From NCBI RefSeq assembly GCF_024609765.1, contig NZ_JANFDG010000027.1, positions 1 to 64,000 on the forward strand: DNA of 64,000 bases, read 5' to 3'. This document shows, piece after piece, positions 17,882 to 25,870 of the stretch. This DNA comes from Shinella pollutisoli (GTDB lineage: Bacteria > Pseudomonadota > Alphaproteobacteria > Rhizobiales > Rhizobiaceae). Numbering within the stretch: the stretch's first letter is position 1; each line of letters begins with the position of its first letter. The notes under the pieces are model-generated. The model was not told the origin of the DNA, made no database searches, and was given only the letters and a program-made list of their open reading frames with translations. The position numbers and the translations under genes are program-made.

Positions 17882-18850
17882 TCAGCCGAAACGCGCGGCA
17901 AGCGCCGCCGTCAGGCTTTCCCAGGCCTCGGCGGCCGGGTCGAGGGCGGTCGCGAGCGGCGCGAACTTCTTCCGCGTCACCGCCCGGGCGAGCTGGAACT
18001 GCACGGACTTCGCCGTCTCCGAGATCCGCCGCGCCGCATCCGCCGCCGGCGCCAGGCCGCCGTCCGGCGCGATCCAGTCGAGATGGGCGGCGGCGAGCTC
18101 GAAATTGGCGCCGAGCTGGCGCAGCGTGTTGAAGGCATATTTGTGGAAGAAGCCGAAAGGCCGTTCCGCCACCGCCTCGACCTGCGCGGGGAAGACCGCC
18201 GCGAAGGCCGCGACCGGGTTTGCGGCGGGCCGCCGCGCGAAATGGACGGCGAGCAGCCGTTCGGCCTCGCGGCGCAGATGCGCCTCGTCCGGCGGGGCGG
18301 CCGGGAACTTGGCGAATTCCGCGTAGGGCAGGAAGGGCAGGTCGTCGGGCCCGTCCAGCCGGTGGAACAGGCCGTCGAAATCCTCGCCGTCCAGCCGGAA
18401 GAAGCCGGCATTGTGGAAATAGTCGAGCCCGCGGCCCTCGAGGTCCAGCCGGTTGACCGCGACCGTCGTCTTGCCGTGCTCCTGGCGATAGGCGACGCCG
18501 CGCGTGTCGGGCAGGAAATAGCTGTCCAGCTCGACGAGGCAGAGCCGTCCGCGCGCGAGCTGGGCGAGAACGTGGGTCTCCACCCGGTCGTAGATCGCAA
18601 GCTCGGTGCAGCGGATGCCGTAGAGGGATTCGAGATCTTCCAGCGGCACCTTGAAGAAGGTGAACTGGTCGCCCTCGAAATCCTGCGTCAGCGTGAAGCC
18701 GAGCATGGCTTCGGGAACCGTGCCGAAGGCGTTCAGCACCTCGATCCAGAGATCGACGTAGCAGTTCGTCTCCGGCCACATGCGTTCCGCGTCGTGCAGC
18801 GCATGCGGCCGGTAGGCCTCGGGCGAAAGCCCGGCGAAGACGGCAGCCAT
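17882..18850 (-). CDS. DUF1839-family protein, candidate aminoacyl transferase
   Basis: A 322-aa protein of the DUF1839 family. A conserved cysteine occurs in ETNCYVDLWIEVLNAFG (Cys30). It is followed by GDQFTFFKVPLEDLESLYGI, LVELDSYFLPDTRG and a helical C-terminal half. The Cys near the N-terminus recalls BtrH-type transferases, which move an aminoacyl group from a carrier protein to a sugar-like acceptor; this is a suggestion from layout and context, not proven homology. It starts 2 nt after the stop of the amino acid:CP ligase and precedes the GH2 gene by 10 nt. ATG 18850 is chosen over an upstream frame start at 18895, which would overlap the ligase. It has no signal peptide. Confidence 0.8.
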   Translation of the reverse strand: MAAVFAGLSPEAYRPHALHDAERMWPETNCYVDLWIEVLNAFGTVPEAMLGFTLTQDFEGDQFTFFKVPLEDLESLYGIRCTELAIYDRVETHVLAQLARGRLCLVELDSYFLPDTRGVAYRQEHGKTTVAVNRLDLEGRGLDYFHNAGFFRLDGEDFDGLFHRLDGPDDLPFLPYAEFAKFPAAPPDEAHLRREAERLLAVHFARRPAANPVAAFAAVFPAQVEAVAERPFGFFHKYAFNTLRQLGANFELAAAHLDWIAPDGGLAPAADAARRISETAKSVQFQLARAVTRKKFAPLATALDPAAEAWESLTAALAARFG

Positions 18851-18852
18851 GC

Positions 18853-19767
18853 TCAGTCCCGGTAGCCGAGTGCCGCGCGGACGCTCTCGGGCCATTCCGC
18901 GACGTCGAGACCGTGGCGGGAAAAGAGCGCGAGCGCGATGCGCTCCAGCCCGAAGCCGACGCAGGCGGTATGCGCCACCGCGCCGTCATCCAGATAGAGG
19001 CCCCATTTCGCGCCGAAGGCGTCCTGGTGGTAGTTGAAGCTCATGCAGGCCGTCGGCTTCGCCGCCGAGGTGACGGGGATCAGGAGCTCGAACTTCAGGT
19101 TCTGGTCGCGCTGGTTGTTGGCGAGCATGCGGCCGGCACGGCCGAAGAACGGGTCGTTGGCGACGTCGATCGTCACGTCGAGGCCGACCTTGGCCATCAT
19201 CTCCAGCCCGCGGTCCATCCAGGTCTGACGGAACGTCGTCACGTGCTCCTGCGTGCCCATGCAGACATATTCGCGCATGCGGAAGAGCTGCTGGCGGGCC
19301 GGGTCGTTCGAGGGCTCGTGGCGGAAGCAGTAGGACTGCAGGTCGTAGAGCCCGCCCCCGGCCGGCAGGCGGCCGCGTTTCGCGATCGTCGGGTAGAGCG
19401 GATAGCAGGCCGCCGGCGTCAGCACGATGTCGGTCGCCTTCTGCTCCTTCGTCCAGTCGCCGCCGACCTCCATGCATTGCAGGAGGCCCATGTGGTCGAG
19501 CTCGCCGCCGCAGAAGCTGTGCACGGTGCCGGCGAGCTGCGGGAAGCTCTTCATGTAGCCGCTCGTCTCGAAATGGGCGCGGTTCATGCCGGGCGGAAAG
19601 CGCATGGCCTCCGCGCCGTCGTCGCCGCCATAGGCGTCGATCAGCCGCTCGAAGCGGGCGATCACGTCCTCGAACAGACCGGAGCGGCCGTAGAGGCCCT
19701 CGACGCCGGTATCGATCAGCAGGCCCGCGTCGAAGAGGCGGTCGAGAAGGGAGGATTGCATGTCCAT
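18853..19767 (-). CDS. Amino acid:[carrier protein] ligase (SerRS-like, class II aaRS homolog)
   Basis: A 304-aa class II aminoacyl-tRNA-synthetase homolog lacking any tRNA-binding arm. Motif 2 is CFRHEPS followed by RMREYVCMG, and motif 3 is [11 protein letters not shown]. The three predicted zinc ligands are Cys121 (AACYPLY), Glu166 (MREYV) and Cys269 (HTACVGFG), the Cys-Glu-Cys set of methanogen-type SerRS. Homologs from Bradyrhizobium and Agrobacterium activate glycine or alanine with ATP and load it on the phosphopantetheine arm of a small carrier protein; they do not charge tRNA. A cognate carrier protein is encoded two genes upstream. ATG 19767 (MDMQSS) has GGGGTGA nearby; ATG 19761 is possible. 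Whether Gly or Ala is used cannot be read here. Confidence 0.92.
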   Translation of the reverse strand: MDMQSSLLDRLFDAGLLIDTGVEGLYGRSGLFEDVIARFERLIDAYGGDDGAEAMRFPPGMNRAHFETSGYMKSFPQLAGTVHSFCGGELDHMGLLQCMEVGGDWTKEQKATDIVLTPAACYPLYPTIAKRGRLPAGGGLYDLQSYCFRHEPSNDPARQQLFRMREYVCMGTQEHVTTFRQTWMDRGLEMMAKVGLDVTIDVANDPFFGRAGRMLANNQRDQNLKFELLIPVTSAAKPTACMSFNYHQDAFGAKWGLYLDDGAVAHTACVGFGLERIALALFSRHGLDVAEWPESVRAALGYRD

Positions 19768-19771
19768 GGGA

Positions 19772-20944
19772 TCACCCCGTGAGGCTGGTGTCCTGCCTGT
19801 GCACGAGCAGCAGGTTCGACGTGTTGGCGAGGATACGGTCGTTGGAGATCATCAGCTGCGCCGAATGGGCGTCGCGCAGATGCCGGCCGAGGCTGTAGGG
19901 CGTGCCGTTCTTGTAGCCGAGGATGCCGCAGATCAGCATGGCCTGGTTGACGATCGAAAGGATCGTCTCGGAGGCGGCGATCTTCACGTTGTTCATCGCC
20001 ACGGCGAAGCCCATCGAGGAGAGCCGCTCCGCATCGGCCTTCGCCGTCTCGTATTCGCGAAGGCCGGCGATCGTGCTCGCCTTGACGAGCTGCAGCAGGT
20101 TGACGGCTTCGGCAAGCCGCAGCGCGCCGGGCGGCGGCGTGCCGGGGGTCTTGCGCGCGGCGGCGCGCACGAAGGCCTGGGCGCGGGCGACGGCGTCGAC
20201 GGCGATGCCGTACCAGACGGCGCTCCACAGCAGGTGCGAGGTCGCGAGCATCGACTGCGCGGCGATCTCGGCGAAGGGCTTCGGCAGGATCTGCTCGGCC
20301 GGCGCCTCGCCGGTGAACAGGTAGCCGTCGGAGCAGGTGCCGCGCATGCCGAGCGTGTTCCAGCCCTGCGTGTGCTCCAGCGTGTACTGGTCCCTGGTGA
20401 AGACGGTCATCACCTGGTCGGTGGAGGCGGCGTCGGCATGCGACCGCGAGGTGATCAGGATCGCGTCGGCGTGCGCGCCGTAGGAGATGACGGTCGCGTC
20501 CTTGACGAGCCGGCAGCGGCCGCCCGCGACCTCGATCGCGCAGATGCTGTTGCGCAGGTTGCCGCCGATGCCGCCCTCCGTCGTGGCGGAGGCGAGCAGG
20601 AGCTGCTCGGCGACGATGCGGCGCATGAAGGCGCGGTGCCACTCGCTGTCCGTCCCGTGCGAGACGAGGCTCGACAGCTTGATGTGGTGCATGGCGAAGA
20701 CCATGGCGGCGGCGGCACAGTTCTGGCCGATCAGCGAGCAGACCTCGGCGATCTCGGACAGGCTCGCGCCCTCGCCGCCGAGCTCCGGCGGGATCTGGAT
20801 CGACAGGAGCCGCTCGGCGATCATCGCGTCGACCGCCTCGCGCGGGAAGCGGGCGGCGGCGTCGACGTCGTCGGCATGCGTCGCGGCCACCGCCGCGACG
20901 CGTCCGGCGCGCTCGGCGAGGCTCGTTGCAAGGGCGAGGGTCAT
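19772..20944 (-). CDS. Acyl-CoA-dehydrogenase-like flavoprotein, possibly acting on aminoacyl-carrier protein
   Basis: A 390-aa protein with the acyl-CoA dehydrogenase fold: N-terminal helical domain with [19 protein letters not shown], central beta domain ([15 protein letters not shown]) and C-terminal four-helix domain. At the usual position of the catalytic ExGT motif near the C-terminus it reads [15 protein letters not shown], so the classical glutamate is absent. The base may lie elsewhere, or the reaction may differ (a flavin-dependent oxygenase is one option). It overlaps the carrier-protein stop by ATGA and ends 4 nt before the ligase start, so it is tightly coupled. Oxidation of a carrier-bound aminoacyl group is plausible by analogy with prolyl-carrier dehydrogenases. 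Confidence 0.82.
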   Translation of the reverse strand: MTLALATSLAERAGRVAAVAATHADDVDAAARFPREAVDAMIAERLLSIQIPPELGGEGASLSEIAEVCSLIGQNCAAAAMVFAMHHIKLSSLVSHGTDSEWHRAFMRRIVAEQLLLASATTEGGIGGNLRNSICAIEVAGGRCRLVKDATVISYGAHADAILITSRSHADAASTDQVMTVFTRDQYTLEHTQGWNTLGMRGTCSDGYLFTGEAPAEQILPKPFAEIAAQSMLATSHLLWSAVWYGIAVDAVARAQAFVRAAARKTPGTPPPGALRLAEAVNLLQLVKASTIAGLREYETAKADAERLSSMGFAVAMNNVKIAASETILSIVNQAMLICGILGYKNGTPYSLGRHLRDAHSAQLMISNDRILANTSNLLLVHRQDTSLTG

Positions 20945-21210
20945 TCGGCGGCCTCCGCGCTGCCGACGAGGCTTTCCACGGTGCGGGTGATCGCGGCGAT
21001 GCTCTGGAAGGACTTGCGGTTCAGGAGGCTGTCGGGAAACTCGACGTCGAAGGCTTCCTCGACGGCCAGCATGACCTGGACGGAGGCGAAGGAGGAGAGG
21101 CCCGCCGCATAGAGATCGCCGTCGTCGGCAAGCTCTCCGACCGGCATCGGCAATCCGCCGTGCCTGGCGAGAATGTCACGGATCTTCTGCTTCATGTCGT
21201 CGTTCTCCAT
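20941..21210 (-). CDS. Acyl/aminoacyl carrier protein
   Basis: An 89-aa phosphopantetheine carrier protein. The attachment site is in DLYAAGLSSFASVQVML; Ser40 aligns with the DSL serine of acyl carrier proteins, although the preceding residue is Ser instead of Asp. The helix after it (VEEAFDVEFPDSLLNRKSF) is ACP-like. ATG 21210 has AGGAC upstream. ATG 21195 (MKQKIRD) with GGAGAA is equally possible and would give 84 aa. It is first in the five-gene operon with the dehydrogenase-like protein, the SerRS-like ligase, DUF1839 and GH2, and is the expected partner of that ligase. Confidence 0.9.
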   Translation of the reverse strand: MENDDMKQKIRDILARHGGLPMPVGELADDGDLYAAGLSSFASVQVMLAVEEAFDVEFPDSLLNRKSFQSIAAITRTVESLVGSAEAAE

Positions 21211-21534
21211 CGTTGTCCTGCCGCGCCGGGCGCGGGCCTCGGGCTCATCCCTGCCACACACATACGCCGGGGGAGATAAGATCGGCTGAAGGGACATGGA
21301 TAAGATTCGGTGAAGACGGAAGCGGCCCGGCGCAATCTCCGCGTGTGCGGCGCGGCGGGAGAAAGCGGCCGCCTTTTCAAGGCCTTCCCGCGCCGTCACG
21401 CCCGCCGCCGGCCGGAAAATTGAGGCTTTGTTAACCATATCCTGAGAACGTGCGGCAGTGGCCCGCCACGCGATGCGCGCGCGGCGGCCGTCTCTAGCAG
21501 GCCGTCCGGAATCGGGCGGCCGTTCGGGCGTTGC
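21211..21534. promoter_or_regulatory. Divergent control region of the aminoacyl-carrier and polysaccharide operons
   Basis: This 324-bp interval serves the minus-strand carrier-protein operon and the plus-strand chain-length/polymerase operon. TTAACCAT at 21431-21438 is a CtrA-type half site. No confident -35/-10 pair was identified by eye on either strand. The sequence next to the Wzc-like ATG is GC-rich with no strong Shine-Dalgarno. Confidence 0.5.
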
Positions 21535-23556
21535 ATGGACATCGACATCTTTCAGCTGCCGGGCATCGTGAGGAAGAGGCTCCACTACGTGGTCTTCTCC
21601 GTGCTCGCCTGCGTCGCGCTCGCCGCCGGCTTCCTCGTGCAGCAGAAGCCGCTCTACCGCTCCACGGCGGAACTCTACGTCGACATGCAGCGGGGGCCCG
21701 TCGTCGGCAGCGGCGCGGGCACGGGGCTCGACACGCAGCAGCTGATCGGTAGCCAGCTCTATTTCCTGCAGTCGCGCGACGTGCTGCGCGACGTGGTCAA
21801 GCGGCTCGACCTAACGAAGGACCCCTATCTCGCCGGCCCCGCCGCCACGGGCGACGCCACGGACGGCGTCGTCGACGCGATCGCGGCCAATCTCCTCGTC
21901 GAGCGCAACGGCGAGAGCTTCGTCTTCGCCATCACCATGAAGCACCGCGACAGCGCGATGGCGGCGAAGATCGCCAACGCCGTCGGCGAAAGCTACCTGC
22001 GGCTCACCGATTCGTCCCGCCTCGACGCCAACCTGAAGACCTCCACGGCGATCGCCGAGGAGACCGAGCAGCTGCGCCAGCGCGTGCTCGAGGCGCGCGC
22101 GGCGGTCGAGACCTTCCGCGCCGAGAACGGCCTCCTCTCCACCGGCCAGCAGGGCCTCATCACCGACCAGCAGCTCGCCGCGCTCAACCAGCAGCTGCTC
22201 GCCGCCCGCCAGCAGGCCGAGCAGCAGAAGGCGGCCTACGACCAGGCCCGCAAGCTCAACCTGTCGGACGTCGAATCGGGCGCCATTCCCGAGGCGCTGC
22301 AATCGGCGTCGCTGTCTGGCCTGCGCACCCGCTACGGGCAGATGCTCGAGCGGCAGGCCGAGCTGTCCGCCAATCTCGGCAACGGCCACCCGCAGATGCG
22401 GGCCGTGCATTCGCAGATCTCCACCATGCGCGCGGCGATCGAGAAGGAGCTGGCGCGCATCCGCGAGCTGACCGCCAACACCTACGAGCGCGCCAACGCC
22501 AATCTCGCCGCCGTGCAGAAGCGCTTCGACGAGCAGACGGCCGCCAACGGCGACAACGGCAAGGTCCGTTTCCGCCTCGCCCAGCTCGTGAGCGAGGCCG
22601 ACACGCTCGACGCCGTCTACAAGTCCTTCCTCACCCGCGCCGAGGAGCTCGGCCGCCAGCAGGACCTCGGCGCCGGCAACTCGCGCATCATCTCGGCCGC
22701 CGTCCCCTCCAGCAACCCGGTGAGGGCGCCGCGGCTGCTCGTGCTCGCCGCCGCCGTGCTGTTCGGCACCGCGGCGGGCGCGGCGCTCGCCGTGCTGCGC
22801 GAGATCGTCGGCGGCTCGCTGCGCTCCGAGCAGGACCTCGTGACGAAGACCGGCGCGCCGGTGCTGGGCACGATCGCGGCGGCCGGCGAGGCACGCGGCG
22901 ACGGCCGCTGGAGCGACAGGCTCGCCCGCGTCGTGCCCTTCGCCCAGCGGGCGGAGCGGCGGGAGACGACGCCGCGCATCTCCGGTCTCACGCGGGCGGC
23001 GCATCTCATCGAGGCACAGTTCGAGCCGGGCGTGCCCGCGACGATCGCGGTCCTGTCGGCCGGCGGCGCCGGCGAGAACGCGGCCCTCGGCCTCGCGCGC
23101 GAGCTGCAGGCCCTCGGCGAGGAGGTACTGTTTTCCGACGGCACGCTGCGCCGGCCGGCGCAGGGCCGGTTCGGCGCCGGCGGCTCGGTGCGCATCCGCA
23201 CCGACATCGCCGCCGTCCGCCGCGACGGGCCGTCGCGCGGGCATCCGCAGGCGCTCGAGGACATGCTGTCCTTCCGCCGCATCGGCGCGGCCGGCCTGCG
23301 CAAGGTGACGGCGCTGTCGTCGGCGCGCGTCAGCACCGCCTTCCGCGATGCGCCGGCCGGCTTCACGATCATCGACTGCTGCGGCACGCCGGCCGAGGCG
23401 ATCCTGCCCGCGGTCCTGCGCCATGTCGACGGCATCCTCGTCGTCTCGGCGCTCGGCGCCACCGGGGCGGAGGCGCTCACCGCCCTCGTCGCCGAGATCG
23501 CGCCCTGGCGCGACAAGCTCATCGGCAACATCCTGGTCGGCGACCGGGCGGCCTGA
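21535..23556 (+). CDS. Polysaccharide co-polymerase / Wzc-like chain-length determinant with degenerate kinase domain
   Basis: A 673-aa inner-membrane protein. TM1 is near residues 18-36, followed by a long periplasmic coiled-coil stretch (about 150-400) and TM2 at residues about 400-425, which begins after the proline-rich VPSSNPVRAPR. This is the Wzz/Wzc layout that sets chain length and bridges to export. The C-terminal part resembles a bacterial tyrosine-kinase domain, but where Walker A should read GxxGxGKS it reads SAGGAGENAA with no lysine. The Walker B-like stretch is FTIIDCCGT, and no Tyr-rich tail is seen. The domain is therefore probably non-catalytic. ATG 21535 begins MDIDIFQLPGIVRKR. 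The next gene follows after 13 nt. Confidence 0.85.
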   Translation: MDIDIFQLPGIVRKRLHYVVFSVLACVALAAGFLVQQKPLYRSTAELYVDMQRGPVVGSGAGTGLDTQQLIGSQLYFLQSRDVLRDVVKRLDLTKDPYLAGPAATGDATDGVVDAIAANLLVERNGESFVFAITMKHRDSAMAAKIANAVGESYLRLTDSSRLDANLKTSTAIAEETEQLRQRVLEARAAVETFRAENGLLSTGQQGLITDQQLAALNQQLLAARQQAEQQKAAYDQARKLNLSDVESGAIPEALQSASLSGLRTRYGQMLERQAELSANLGNGHPQMRAVHSQISTMRAAIEKELARIRELTANTYERANANLAAVQKRFDEQTAANGDNGKVRFRLAQLVSEADTLDAVYKSFLTRAEELGRQQDLGAGNSRIISAAVPSSNPVRAPRLLVLAAAVLFGTAAGAALAVLREIVGGSLRSEQDLVTKTGAPVLGTIAAAGEARGDGRWSDRLARVVPFAQRAERRETTPRISGLTRAAHLIEAQFEPGVPATIAVLSAGGAGENAALGLARELQALGEEVLFSDGTLRRPAQGRFGAGGSVRIRTDIAAVRRDGPSRGHPQALEDMLSFRRIGAAGLRKVTALSSARVSTAFRDAPAGFTIIDCCGTPAEAILPAVLRHVDGILVVSALGATGAEALTALVAEIAPWRDKLIGNILVGDRAA

Positions 23557-23569
23557 GGGAGGGCGGACG

Positions 23570-24793
23570 ATGCAGGCAACCGCCGCCGGGCATCCGGACC
23601 TTGCCGGCGGGACGGAGCTCGCGCCTCCCGTCCTGCGCTTCCTGGCGACCGTCGCCGTCCTCGGGGCGCTCACCTTCAACGCCTTCCTGTGCCTCGTCAA
23701 CACGCGCGTCATGGGCGTCAGCGACAGCCAGGTGATGCTCATGGAGATGGCGATCATCGGCTGTGCGCTGCTCGGGGCCATGACGCGCAGGTTCGCGCTC
23801 TACCTACTCACCGCGGTCTTCGTCAGCTACATGGTCTTCCTGTTCATGATGCGCGGCGGACAGATCAACCCGAAGCCGGTGCGCGACATCCTCATCCCGA
23901 TCGCCTTCTACTTCCTCGGCAGCCGGCTCGCCGACCCGAAGCTCGGCGACCGGCTGGTGCTGGCGAGCGCGCTCGTCGTCGTCGCCTTCGGGCTGTTCGA
24001 ATACCTGCTGCTCGACACGTTCCTCGACTACTTCAACGTCCTCGGCTACTACATCGCCCGCGGCTCGGTGACGCTGGAGAAGGCCTTCGGCCAGACGAAG
24101 GGCCTCTTCATCTCCGGCCAGCGGCCGGAGGCGCGCACGATCCTGCCCTTCCTCGGCCAGCACCGCGTCTCCTCCGTCTTCCTCGAACCGGTCTCGATGG
24201 GCAATTTCGCGGTGATCGCCTATTGCTGGACGCTGTTCCGCGGCCGCGCCTTCGCCGCGCGCTGGCTCGTGCTGGCGCTCATCCTCACCGTGGTGGCGCT
24301 CGCCGACGCGCGCTTCGGCCTCTATACCTGCGTGCTCGTCACCCTGCTCTATCCCTTCTACGGGCTCGTGCCGCGGATCGTCTGGAGCGTCGCGCCGTTC
24401 CTCATGCTGGCGGTGATCGCCGTCTACGGGATAACCTCGGTCGACGGCGGCGGGCCGAACGACATCGCCGGCCGCTTCGCCGTCACCGCGCACATCCTCA
24501 CGCAGCTTTCGACGAGCGTCGTGCTCGGCGTCGAGACGACGAACCTGTTCGTCGCGGATTCGGGGCTCGCCTATACGCTGACCGCCTTCGGCATCGCGGG
24601 GTTCGTCGCGCTCTGGACGCTCTTCGTGCACGCGCCGCTTTCCGACGCGCGGGCCTGGCGGTTCCACTCGATGGGGATCGTCTACCTGCTGCTGCTGATG
24701 CTGATCAGCGATTCCTTCTACTCGATCAAGACGGCCGCGCTGTTCTGGCTGCTGATCGGCATCGCCGGCGCCTGCCGCGCGCGGGACCGCTGA
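23570..24793 (+). CDS. O-antigen ligase/polymerase-like integral membrane protein
   Basis: A 407-aa protein with about ten hydrophobic helices, resembling Wzy/ExoQ-type polymerases that join lipid-linked repeat units in the periplasm. A large loop between helices (about 150-200) contains TKGLFISGQRPEARTILPFLGQHRVSS and then FLEPVSMGNFAV, conserved in this group. ATG 23570 has GGAGGG upstream and follows the Wzc-like gene by 13 nt, so the two form an operon. Its stop lies 3 nt from the stop of the convergent GH5 gene. Confidence 0.75.
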   Translation: MQATAAGHPDLAGGTELAPPVLRFLATVAVLGALTFNAFLCLVNTRVMGVSDSQVMLMEMAIIGCALLGAMTRRFALYLLTAVFVSYMVFLFMMRGGQINPKPVRDILIPIAFYFLGSRLADPKLGDRLVLASALVVVAFGLFEYLLLDTFLDYFNVLGYYIARGSVTLEKAFGQTKGLFISGQRPEARTILPFLGQHRVSSVFLEPVSMGNFAVIAYCWTLFRGRAFAARWLVLALILTVVALADARFGLYTCVLVTLLYPFYGLVPRIVWSVAPFLMLAVIAVYGITSVDGGGPNDIAGRFAVTAHILTQLSTSVVLGVETTNLFVADSGLAYTLTAFGIAGFVALWTLFVHAPLSDARAWRFHSMGIVYLLLLMLISDSFYSIKTAALFWLLIGIAGACRARDR

Positions 24794-24796
24794 GGA

Positions 24797-25840
24797 TCAG
24801 CGGCGCAGCGCCATGCAGGCATGCGGCGCCTCGCCGGAGACGAGCGCCTTCAGCTGGGGGCGGTCGCCCGCCGCCGTCGGCTGGATGTTGAGCGGCTCGT
24901 CCTCCGGCCACCAGTCGCCGCCCGCCCAGTAGGTCCAGCCCGACCAGACGTCCGGCAGCCCGTCGACATGCGCCACCATGCGGGAGAGCCCGTCGAGGCA
25001 GGCCTTGTCGTCCGATCCGCCGAACTCGCCGAGGAAGCCGCGCGCATTGTTGCGGCGCAGCCAGGCCGTGAAGTTCTCGAGCGCCGCCACCGCGTCGTCC
25101 GCCCGCTCGCAGCTCGGCGAGGTGCCGGAAAAGTCGCTGTCGAGATACTGGTGGACCTCGTAGGCGAAATTGCCGGCCGGGTCCTCGACGCCGAGCATCA
25201 CCGTGCCGTTGGCGCCGCCCGGCAGCTCCTTCTCCCAGCTGTGCGCGCCGCTCCAGATCGTTCCCGGCACGAGCACGAGGTTCTTCGCCCCGGCCTTGCG
25301 GATCGCGGCGATGGCGGCGTTGACAGCGGAAAGCCATTGCGTGGCGGAAATGTCGTGCGGCTCGTTCATCAGGCCGAACTGCACGCCCTGGTCGTCGCGA
25401 TACTCGCGCGCGAGCCGGCGCCAGAAGTCGGCGAAGGCGCTGTCCGGCACGTCGGGCGAGCCGATCTGCGCGCCGTCGTAATAGGCGTAGTTGTGCACGT
25501 CGAGGATGACCGTCATTCCCGCGCGCCGGATCTCGGCCACGGCGGCGGCGAGGCGCAGGCGCTCCTCCCGGTCGAAGCCGCGGCCGAGACGCGGCTGGAG
25601 CCGCTCCCACTTGAAGGGCAGCCGCACGGCGTTGAAGCCCTTACCGGCATAGTAGGCGATCGTCTCCGGCGAGGGATAGATGTAGTCGGTGCCGTAGCTG
25701 CCGATCCCGCCGCCGAACTCCGCGCCGGCGAGGTTGACGCCGCGCAGGCAGGCGGCCTCGGCGCCGGCGGCGACCGCAAGCGCCAGCGTCGTCGCCGCGG
25801 CGAGGCGGCCGAGGAAGGGCATGTCCAGGCAAGGTCGCAT
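24797..25840 (-). CDS. Secreted glycoside hydrolase family 5 (cellulase-type endoglucanase)
   Basis: A 347-aa GH5 enzyme with a signal peptide (residues 1-30, cleavage near AEA/AC). The barrel runs over the rest: RLPFKWERLQP, VILDVHNYAYYDG, the acid/base Glu160 in FGLMNEPHD and the nucleophile Glu272 in FLGEFGG. It hydrolyses beta-1,4-glucan or a related beta-glucan, probably in the periplasm or outside. A glucanase inside a polysaccharide locus usually trims or releases polymer during synthesis. ATG 25840 has GGAG at good spacing; ATG 25822 is an alternative. The GT4 gene lies 30 nt upstream, on the same strand. Confidence 0.88.
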   Translation of the reverse strand: MRPCLDMPFLGRLAAATTLALAVAAGAEAACLRGVNLAGAEFGGGIGSYGTDYIYPSPETIAYYAGKGFNAVRLPFKWERLQPRLGRGFDREERLRLAAAVAEIRRAGMTVILDVHNYAYYDGAQIGSPDVPDSAFADFWRRLAREYRDDQGVQFGLMNEPHDISATQWLSAVNAAIAAIRKAGAKNLVLVPGTIWSGAHSWEKELPGGANGTVMLGVEDPAGNFAYEVHQYLDSDFSGTSPSCERADDAVAALENFTAWLRRNNARGFLGEFGGSDDKACLDGLSRMVAHVDGLPDVWSGWTYWAGGDWWPEDEPLNIQPTAAGDRPQLKALVSGEAPHACMALRR

Positions 25841-25870
25841 GATGTCGCTCCGTCCGGTCGGGCGTCCGGC

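Noticed and set aside
15541-18132. Long plus-strand frame opposite GH2 and DUF1839
   Set aside because: Shadow of the true minus-strand genes, which have intact catalytic motifs and operon spacing.
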